A stretch of 64,000 nucleotides of DNA from Stenotrophomonas lacuserhaii (GTDB taxonomy: Bacteria; Pseudomonadota; Gammaproteobacteria; Xanthomonadales; Xanthomonadaceae): positions 1 to 64,000 of the forward strand of contig NZ_JACSQS010000001.1 in assembly GCF_014836545.1 (NCBI RefSeq), read 5' to 3'. The first letter of the stretch is position 1, and each line of letters opens with the position of its first letter. The notes under the pieces are model-generated. The model was not told the origin of the DNA, did no database searches, and worked only from the letters and a program-made list of their open reading frames with translations. This document shows positions 57,846-64,000 of this stretch, piece by piece. A program made the translations under genes and the position numbers.

Positions 57846-60359
57846 ATGTCCATTGCCGCTGCTGCACCGTCCGCCGATTCCGCTCCGCCACCTTCTGCCG
57901 CGCAACCGCGCGTGGTGGTGCACAAGTTCGGCGGTACCTCCGTCGCCGACGCGGACTGCTACCGCCACGTCGCGCGGCTGCTGCAGGCGCGTCCGGAAGC
58001 ATTGCAGGTCACCGTGGTGTCGGCCATGAAGGGCGTGACCGACGCGCTGATCGCGCTGGCGCGGTTGGCCGCGGCCGGCGATGCGCAATGGCGCGAACAC
58101 TGGCATGACCTGCGCGCCCGCCATCGCGGCGCGGCGGCGTCGCTGCTCGGCGAACACGCCGGCGCCAGCGTGGAATGGCTCGATGCCAGTTTCGATGAGC
58201 TCGCCGAACTGCTGGCCGCGCTGGCGGTGATCGGTGGCCTGCCCGAGGAAGTGCTCGATCGCGTGCAGGGCTTGGGTGAAGTCTGTTCGGCGCACCTCCT
58301 GGGCCAGCATTTCCTGGCCAGCGGCGAGCCGTGCGCGGTGCTGGATGCGCGCGAGGTGCTGGTGGTCGAGCACGGCGAGCTGGGCGTCAACGTCGATTGG
58401 GAAACCAGCGCACAGCGCCTGCACGCGTGGCGGCAGGCGAACGTGCAGCAGCGCGTCGTGGCCACCGGCTTCATCGCACGCGACCGCCAGGACCGCATCA
58501 CCACCCTCGGCCGCAACGGCAGTGATTACTCCGGGGCGATCTTCGCGGCGCTGTTCAATGCCGATGAGCTGCAGATCTGGACCGACGTCGATGGTGTGCT
58601 GTCGGCTGATCCGCGGCTGGTGCCCGAAGCGGTGCAGCTCGAGGCGCTGAGCTACGACGAGGCCTGCGAACTAGCCTATTTCGGCGCCAAGGTGGTGCAT
58701 CCGCAGACCATGTCCCCGGCCATCCAGCGCGGCCTGCCGATCCTGATCCGCAATACCTTCCAACCCGAGCATCCCGGTACCCGCATCAGCGCGGAGCGCT
58801 CGGTGCGTGGACCGATCAAGGGCCTGACCCTGAGCGCGGAACTGGCCCTGCTGAACCTGGAAGGCACCGGCCTGATCGGCGTGCCGGGCACGGCCGAGCG
58901 GGTGTTCTCCGCGCTGCGCCAGGCGCATGTGTCGGTGGTGATGATCTCGCAGGGCTCGTCTGAACACTCCATCTGCTGCGTGGTCCGCGGCAACGAATCC
59001 CAGCGCGGTCGTGACGCGTTGCTGCAGGCCTTCGCGCATGAGCTGGCGGTCGGCCAGGTACAGCGCGTGCAGTTGCGCGGCGGGGTCAGCGTGCTGGCGG
59101 CGGTAGGCGACGGCATGGCCGGCCAGCCCGGCGTGGCCGCGCGCCTGTTCGAATCGCTGGGCAGGGCGCAGGTGAACATCCTGGCCATCGCGCAGGGCTC
59201 GAGCGAGCGCAATATTTCAGTGGCGGTGGACAGCGGCGATGCCACCCGTGCGCTGCGTGCGGCGCATGCCGGATTCTGGCTGTCACCGCAGACCTTCGCG
59301 GTCGGGGTGATCGGGCCGGGCAACGTCGGTGCGGCATTGCTGGACCAGCTGCAGGCCGCGCAGCCGCAGCTGCTGGGCAAGGCCAACATCGACCTGCGCC
59401 TGCGTGCGGTGGCGTCCCGGCGCGGCATGCACCTGGCCCCGCGCGCGTTGCAGGGGCCGTGGCGTGCCGCGCTGGCAGACGCACCCAGCGCCAGCGACCT
59501 GGATGCCTTCACCGCGCACCTGTTGTCAGCGCACCTGCCGCATGCGGTGGTCATCGACTGCAGCGGCAGTGCCGAGGTTGCCGGGCGCTACGAAGGCTGG
59601 CTGGCGGCCGGCATCCATGTGGTGACGCCAAACAAACAGGCCGGCTCCGGGCCGCTGGCGCGTTACCAATCGATCCGCGCTGCGGCGGCGGCCAGCGGGG
59701 CGCGCTTCCGTTACGAGGCCACCGTCGGCGCCGGCCTGCCGGTGATCACCACGCTGCGCGACCTGGTCGATACCGGCGATGAAGTGCTGTCCATCGAAGG
59801 CATTTTCTCCGGCACCCTGGCGTGGCTGTTCAACCGCTTCGACGGCAGCCAGCCGTTCTCCGCATTGGTAGAGCAGGCACGTGGCATGGGCTATACCGAA
59901 CCGGACCCGCGCGATGACCTGTCCGGCATCGACGTGGCCCGCAAGCTGGTGATCCTGGCGCGCGAAGCCGGGCGCGAGCTGAGCCTGGAACAGGTGCAGG
60001 TGGAAAGCCTGGTGCCCGAGGCGCTGCGTGCCGGCAGCGTGGACGACTTCATGCAGCGCCTGGGCGATAACGATGAGGCGCTGCTGCAACGCCTGCAGCA
60101 GGCGCGCGGACGCGGCGCCGTGCTGCGTTACGTCGCCGCGCTGTCCGCGCAGGGCGCATCGGTCGGGCTGGTGGAAGTGCCGGTGGACCATGCCTTCGCC
60201 AACCTCAAACTGACCGACAACGTGGTGCAGTTCCGCACCCGGCGCTACTGCGACAACCCGCTGGTCGTGCAAGGGCCGGGCGCGGGTCCGGAGGTCACCG
60301 CGGCCGGCGTGTTCGCCGATCTGCTGCGGGTGGCTGCGGGCGAGGGAGCGCGCCTGTGA
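57846..60359 (+). CDS. thrA: Bifunctional aspartate kinase/homoserine dehydrogenase I
   Basis: 837 residues. The aspartokinase domain (about 20-310; [29 protein letters not shown]) is followed by two ACT regulatory units (about 330-470). The homoserine dehydrogenase has the NAD(P) loop [13 protein letters not shown] near 480 and the catalytic region [22 protein letters not shown]. It catalyses the first and third steps from aspartate to threonine and is expected to be inhibited by threonine. The ATG at 57846 (MSIAAAAPS) has GAGG upstream. An in-frame ATG at 57627 would run through the leader region and is rejected. Confidence 0.96.
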   Translation: MSIAAAAPSADSAPPPSAAQPRVVVHKFGGTSVADADCYRHVARLLQARPEALQVTVVSAMKGVTDALIALARLAAAGDAQWREHWHDLRARHRGAAASLLGEHAGASVEWLDASFDELAELLAALAVIGGLPEEVLDRVQGLGEVCSAHLLGQHFLASGEPCAVLDAREVLVVEHGELGVNVDWETSAQRLHAWRQANVQQRVVATGFIARDRQDRITTLGRNGSDYSGAIFAALFNADELQIWTDVDGVLSADPRLVPEAVQLEALSYDEACELAYFGAKVVHPQTMSPAIQRGLPILIRNTFQPEHPGTRISAERSVRGPIKGLTLSAELALLNLEGTGLIGVPGTAERVFSALRQAHVSVVMISQGSSEHSICCVVRGNESQRGRDALLQAFAHELAVGQVQRVQLRGGVSVLAAVGDGMAGQPGVAARLFESLGRAQVNILAIAQGSSERNISVAVDSGDATRALRAAHAGFWLSPQTFAVGVIGPGNVGAALLDQLQAAQPQLLGKANIDLRLRAVASRRGMHLAPRALQGPWRAALADAPSASDLDAFTAHLLSAHLPHAVVIDCSGSAEVAGRYEGWLAAGIHVVTPNKQAGSGPLARYQSIRAAAAASGARFRYEATVGAGLPVITTLRDLVDTGDEVLSIEGIFSGTLAWLFNRFDGSQPFSALVEQARGMGYTEPDPRDDLSGIDVARKLVILAREAGRELSLEQVQVESLVPEALRAGSVDDFMQRLGDNDEALLQRLQQARGRGAVLRYVAALSAQGASVGLVEVPVDHAFANLKLTDNVVQFRTRRYCDNPLVVQGPGAGPEVTAAGVFADLLRVAAGEGARL

Positions 60360-61270
60360 TCGCACGTGCATTCGCACCGGCCTCGGTGGGCAATGTCGGG
60401 GTAGGCTTCGACATCCTTGGCCATGCCATCGCCGGTGTCGGTGACACGGTGACGGTGCGCCGCATCGCCGAGCGCGAGGTGCGCATCGAGGCCATCCACG
60501 GGGCCGCCGTGCCGTTGCCACGGGAGGCTGCGTTGAACACGGCCGGTGCATCGCTGCTGGCGTTGCAGCAAGGGCTGGACCTGCCGTTCGGCTTCGCCGT
60601 GGAGATCGACAAGGGCATTCCGCTGGGATCGGGCATGGGCGGCTCGGCGGCCTCGTGCGTGGCGGCGCTGGTGGCTGCCAATGCACTGCTGGACAGCCCG
60701 CTGGACCGGCACGCGCTGTATCGCTTCGCGCTGGAAGGTGAACTGGTAGCCAGCGGCGGCCGCCATGGTGACAACCTGGGTCCGATGCTGCTGGGTGGGC
60801 TGGTGCTGAGCACCGCCGACCGGCTGGTGCCGATCCCGGTGCCGGCGCAGTGGCACAGCCTGCTGGTGCACCCGGATGCGGTGCTGGAGACGCGCCGCGC
60901 GCGCGCCGCGCTGCAGGGCAGCTATGCGTTGGGCGATTTCGTGGCGCAGAGCGCGAACCTCGCGCTGGTGCTGGCCGGCTGCCACCAGGGCGATGCCGCG
61001 CTGGTGCGCGCCGGCCTGCGTGACGTGCTGGTCGAGCCGCGCCGCGCGCCGTTGATCATCGGCTTCGATGCCGCGCGTGATGCCGCGCTGGCAGCCGGTG
61101 CGATGGGCGCCAGCATCTCCGGCGCCGGCCCGAGCGTGTTTGCCTGGTTCGAAGACCGGGCCAGTGCCGAGGCCGCTGCAGCGACGGTGCAGGCCGCCTT
61201 CGCCACGGTCGGCTTCGACAGCCAGGCTTGGGTGTCTTCGCTGGCGGCGCCGGCGGCGGTGCTGCTGTGA
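60356..61270 (+). CDS. thrB: Homoserine kinase
   Basis: 304 residues of the GHMP kinase family. It starts at GTG overlapping the thrA stop (GTGA). The substrate strand [19 protein letters not shown] is followed by the ATP loop [19 protein letters not shown] and the C-terminal [12 protein letters not shown]. It phosphorylates homoserine with ATP. Complete and of normal length. Confidence 0.96.
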   Translation: MIARAFAPASVGNVGVGFDILGHAIAGVGDTVTVRRIAEREVRIEAIHGAAVPLPREAALNTAGASLLALQQGLDLPFGFAVEIDKGIPLGSGMGGSAASCVAALVAANALLDSPLDRHALYRFALEGELVASGGRHGDNLGPMLLGGLVLSTADRLVPIPVPAQWHSLLVHPDAVLETRRARAALQGSYALGDFVAQSANLALVLAGCHQGDAALVRAGLRDVLVEPRRAPLIIGFDAARDAALAAGAMGASISGAGPSVFAWFEDRASAEAAAATVQAAFATVGFDSQAWVSSLAAPAAVLL

Positions 61271-61296
61271 ACTCTACTTCCTTACAGGATCGTGCG

Positions 61297-62652
61297 ATGC
61301 GCTTTGTCTCTACCCGCGGCCAGTCCCCTGCCGTTTCGCTGAGTGCGGCGATCGCCGCCGGGCTTGCTCCGGATGGCGGCCTGTACGTGTCCGAACGGTT
61401 GCCCGCGCCGCGCGAATGGATCGCAACGCCGAGCCTGGCGCAGACCGCCGCGCAGGTGCTGGCACCGTTCTTCGAAGGCGATCCGCTGGCCGACGCGCTG
61501 CCGGCGATCTGCGCCGAAGCCTTTGATTTCCCGGTACCTCTGCGCCCGCTGCCGCGCCGGGGTGACCATGTGCTGGAGCTGTTCCATGGGCCCACGGCGG
61601 CCTTCAAGGATGTCGGGGCGCGCTTCCTCGCCGCCACCTTGGCACGCCTGCGCAATGGCGAGTCGAAGCCGCTGACGATCGTGGTAGCCACCTCCGGTGA
61701 TACCGGTGCGGCGGTGGCGGCGGCCTTCCACGGCCAGCCGGGTCTGCGCGTGGTGGTGCTGTATCCCGATGGCCGGGTGTCGCCGCGGCAGGCGCACCAG
61801 CTGGGCTGTTTCGGGGAGAACATCCAGGCCTTCCGCGTTGCCGGTTCGTTCGATGACTGCCAGGCGCTGGTCAAGCGGGCGCTCGGCGATGGCGAACTGC
61901 AGGCCATCGTGCCGCTCAGCTCGGCCAACAGTATCAGCCTGGGCCGCTTGCTGCCGCAGATGAGTTACTACGCCCACGCCGCGCTCCAGCACCAGCAGGC
62001 GGGCAGGGCAGCGCTGAACCTGGTGATCCCGACCGGCAACCTGGGCAATGCGATGGCCGCGATCCTGGCCCGGGCGATCGGCCTGCCGATCGGGCGCATC
62101 GCGCTGGCAACCAATGCCAACGATGTGCTGCCGCGCTACTTCGCCGGCGCTGACTACCAGCCCGCCGACAGCGTGGCCACCACTGCCAACGCCATGGATG
62201 TCGGCGCGCCGAGCAACTTCGAACGGCTGCGCTGGCTGTTCAACGGCGATGACGCGGCGTTGCGGCAGGCATTCACCGCAGAGGCGGTGGATGACGTGGC
62301 GATCCGTGCGACCATCGCCAGCGCGCATGCCGGGAGTGGCGAAGTGTTCTGCCCGCACACCGCCACTGCGGTCACCGTGCTCAACACGCTGCGCGCCAGG
62401 GGAGCCAAGGGGGACTGGGCGGTGGTGGCGACCGCGCACCCGGCCAAGTTCGAATCCGTGGTGGAACCGTTGATCGGCGAGGCGCTGGCGGTGCCGCCGG
62501 CGCTGGATGCGCTGCTGCGCAGGCCGGCACATGCCGAGCCGCTGGCGGCCGACTACGCGGCGTTCCGTGCGGTGCTGCAGGCCGGAGAAGCCGCCGAGCA
62601 TGGCTCGGCGCTACCAGGGCGTGGCGCAGGCACGTCGAGCGTGGTGAGGTAG
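61297..62652 (+). CDS. thrC: Threonine synthase
   Basis: 451 residues from MRFVSTRGQSPAV. A PLP enzyme that converts phosphohomoserine to threonine. The lysine that binds PLP is in GPTAAFKDVGARF, and the phosphate-binding SGDTGAAVAAAFHG follows. The ATG at 61297 has AGGA 8 bases upstream and matches family starts. A GTG at 61267 overlapping thrB would add ten residues and remains possible. The last 20 or so codons (from AAEHGSALPG) run through a SMAG palindrome, and the TAG stop is inside a second one, so the C-terminal tail is not family sequence. Confidence 0.94.
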   Translation: MRFVSTRGQSPAVSLSAAIAAGLAPDGGLYVSERLPAPREWIATPSLAQTAAQVLAPFFEGDPLADALPAICAEAFDFPVPLRPLPRRGDHVLELFHGPTAAFKDVGARFLAATLARLRNGESKPLTIVVATSGDTGAAVAAAFHGQPGLRVVVLYPDGRVSPRQAHQLGCFGENIQAFRVAGSFDDCQALVKRALGDGELQAIVPLSSANSISLGRLLPQMSYYAHAALQHQQAGRAALNLVIPTGNLGNAMAAILARAIGLPIGRIALATNANDVLPRYFAGADYQPADSVATTANAMDVGAPSNFERLRWLFNGDDAALRQAFTAEAVDDVAIRATIASAHAGSGEVFCPHTATAVTVLNTLRARGAKGDWAVVATAHPAKFESVVEPLIGEALAVPPALDALLRRPAHAEPLAADYAAFRAVLQAGEAAEHGSALPGRGAGTSSVVR

Positions 62653-62676
62653 CGCCGACCCCAGGGCCGCCGAGCG
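62593..62676. repeat. Two SMAG elements at the 3' end of thrC
   Basis: One reverse copy (62593-62614, perfect stem GCCGAGC/GCTCGGC around ATG, then GCTAC) lies inside the thrC reading frame. A forward, less perfect copy starts at 62649 with GTAGCGCCGACC; its GTAG provides the thrC stop codon. Confidence 0.8.
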
Positions 62677-62729
62677 CGCAGCGCGGCCTGTGTCCGGCTG
62701 CACCCCAGCCGCCGCCTGCGTGGAGCGCC

Positions 62730-63449
62730 TTACCCGGTCGCCAGCGTCCGCAGCGCCGGTTCGTCCAGCAGCTCCACCACGTTCAGGTGGGGCAGGGCGA
62801 TCAACGCCTGCTGGCGCAAGCGGGTGAAGGTGCGGCTGACCGTTTCCATGGTCAGCCCGAGATGGTCGGCGATGTCGCCGCGGCCCATCGGCAGGGTGAC
62901 CCGCAGCGGATCACCGCCCAGCCGTGCCTCGCGCTCGGCCAGCCGCAGCAGGAAATCGGCCACTTTTTCGGTGGGTTGCAGGCGGGCCAACGAAAGTGCG
63001 GCATCCTGCGCGTCATCCAGCGCCTGGCAGGCACGCTGCAGCAGCTTCCGTTCCAAGTGCGGGTAGCGGCTGCGCAGCTCGCGCATGTGCGCCACCGATA
63101 CCCGGCAGACCCGGCTGTCGGCGATGGCTTCCACGTCGTGGCGATGGTGGTCGCTGCTGCTCAGGCCCAGGTAATCGCCGGGCAGCACGAAGCCGGTGAT
63201 CTGGCGGCGGCCGTCAGAGAGCGTGCGCACCAGCCGCAATGCGCCGTGGGTCAAGGTGTAGACATGCTGTCGCGGCTCACCACTACGGGCCAGGGTCGCG
63301 CCCATGGCGACCTGTTGGGACACGGTCACCGCTTCCAGTGCCTGCCCTTCTTCGGGCGACAGAGCCGAACACACTGCCAGGTGGCGCACCGAACAGTGGG
63401 TGCAGTCCAGCGTGGTACAGCCGGCGGGGGCGGGATCAGGACGCGACAT
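62730..63449 (-). CDS. fnr: FNR/ANR-type oxygen-sensing regulator (Crp/Fnr family)
   Basis: 239 residues. An N-terminal cysteine cluster ([17 protein letters not shown]) plus a later Cys in DSRVCRVSV match the four ligands of the FNR [4Fe-4S] cluster. A cyclic-nucleotide-like beta roll and the dimer helix follow. The helix-turn-helix [20 protein letters not shown] has the E-x-x-S-R recognition pattern of FNR (TTGAT sites). It would switch anaerobic and micro-oxic genes. Transcribed towards thrC. Confidence 0.9.
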   Translation of the reverse strand: MSRPDPAPAGCTTLDCTHCSVRHLAVCSALSPEEGQALEAVTVSQQVAMGATLARSGEPRQHVYTLTHGALRLVRTLSDGRRQITGFVLPGDYLGLSSSDHHRHDVEAIADSRVCRVSVAHMRELRSRYPHLERKLLQRACQALDDAQDAALSLARLQPTEKVADFLLRLAEREARLGGDPLRVTLPMGRGDIADHLGLTMETVSRTFTRLRQQALIALPHLNVVELLDEPALRTLATG

Positions 63450-63589
63450 GGCGTGGGGACGAGGCGCGCAGCAGGGAAGCGCTCATGATACGCCATGTGG
63501 TCCGGTTGGCCTGGCGCGGGCGCGGCAGGCGGCGCAACCGCTACACTATCCGCCCTTGCCCTTCCCCCCGTTTTTCGCAGGAGCCCCAC

Positions 63590-64000
63590 GTGATCAAGCC
63601 CCGTACCCCGCCCGGCATCATGGAACTGCTGCCGCGCGAGCAGATTGCGTTCCAGCGCATGCTGGACGTCATCCGCCGCAACTACGAGCGGTTCGGGTTC
63701 CTGCCGGTGGAAACCCCGGTGTTCGAGTTGTCCGACGTGCTGCTGACCAAGTCCGGCGGCGAGACCGAGCGCCAGGTGTATTTCGTGCAGTCCACCGGTG
63801 CGCTGGCCAATGCCGCGCAGGCCGGTGATACCTCCCTGCCGGAACTGGCGCTGCGCTTCGACCTGACCGTGCCGCTGGCGCGTTACGTGGCCGAACACGA
63901 GCACGACCTGACCTTCCCGTTCCGTCGTTACCAGATGCAGCGCGTGTACCGTGGCGAGCGCGCCCAGCGCGGCCGCTTCCGTGAGTTCTACCAGTGCGAT
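63590..64000 (+). CDS. hisS: Histidyl-tRNA synthetase (5' part)
   Basis: 137 codons are in the window and the frame is open at the right edge. The start is GTG with AGGAG 7 bases upstream ([20 protein letters not shown]). Class II motif 2 is visible ([20 protein letters not shown]), preceded by [12 protein letters not shown]. It attaches histidine to tRNA-His. In many relatives hisS lies beside yfgM-bamB-der; here it is about 55 kb away, after the thr operon. Confidence 0.95.
   Translation, partial: MIKPRTPPGIMELLPREQIAFQRMLDVIRRNYERFGFLPVETPVFELSDVLLTKSGGETERQVYFVQSTGALANAAQAGDTSLPELALRFDLTVPLARYVAEHEHDLTFPFRRYQMQRVYRGERAQRGRFREFYQCD

Overview
The window reads as chromosomal DNA of a high-G+C gammaproteobacterium of the Xanthomonadaceae, most likely Stenotrophomonas (S. 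maltophilia group). Two things point there. Short palindromes starting with GTAG and containing CCGACC/GGTCGG or CCGAGC/GCTCGG stems (SMAG-type REP elements) are scattered between genes, and the gene orders and protein types (rhodanese-MoeB, GumN-type protein, GumD/WcaJ-type transferase) fit that family. Coding density is high, with G/C-rich third codon positions. No replication origin, prophage, integrase, intact IS element or CRISPR array was seen.

Layout. 1-4.7 kb: a fatty-acid beta-oxidation operon (psrA-like repressor, fadN-like dehydrogenase/hydratase, thiolase) behind a perfect PsrA-type operator. 4.8-12.7 kb: ndk-rlmN-pilF-rodZ-yfgM-bamB-der, then a rhodanese-MoeB fusion. 12.9-19.1 kb: Kef-type antiporter, folD, guaB and guaA. 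19.1-28.9 kb: an accessory stretch with a decayed AbiEi-like antitoxin, a hypothetical gene, 3-hydroxybutyrate dehydrogenase, an ArsR/SRPBCC trio, an antidote-like gene broken by a stop codon, a dense REP/tandem-repeat patch, a Tat-exported tyrosinase and a large discoidin-domain glycosidase-like protein under a LacI-type operator. 28.9-35.4 kb: transporter, murB, pyrD, methyltransferase, DUF4190, SDR and a piperideine-6-carboxylate-type aldehyde dehydrogenase, mostly overlapping.

35.6-44.5 kb is an exopolysaccharide region: a galE that has lost its NAD-binding end, a GumD/WcaJ-type initiating transferase behind a Clp/CRP-like site, an Etp-type phosphatase, a convergent gfc/yjb operon in the order A-E-B-C-D, and a PAP2 phosphatase. 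A tRNA-Arg(CCT), a DUF1272 protein and a GumN/TraB-family protein follow. 46.2-55.7 kb holds signalling genes: three sensor kinases, one triple-receiver hybrid kinase, a single-domain regulator, and a translationally coupled block of hybrid kinase, CheR, CheB and receiver-kinase with no other chemotaxis genes.

55.8-64 kb: an AraC-type regulator, an EamA transporter, then a threonine operon (thrABC) preceded by a Thr/Ile-rich leader peptide whose AUG may lie at the transcript's 5' end. An FNR-type regulator and the start of hisS close the window. The most useful observations are the PsrA operator, the thr leader, the Clp-type sites in the polysaccharide region, the stand-alone CheR/CheB kinase block, and genes whose 3' ends are supplied by repeats (thrC and the Kef antiporter).
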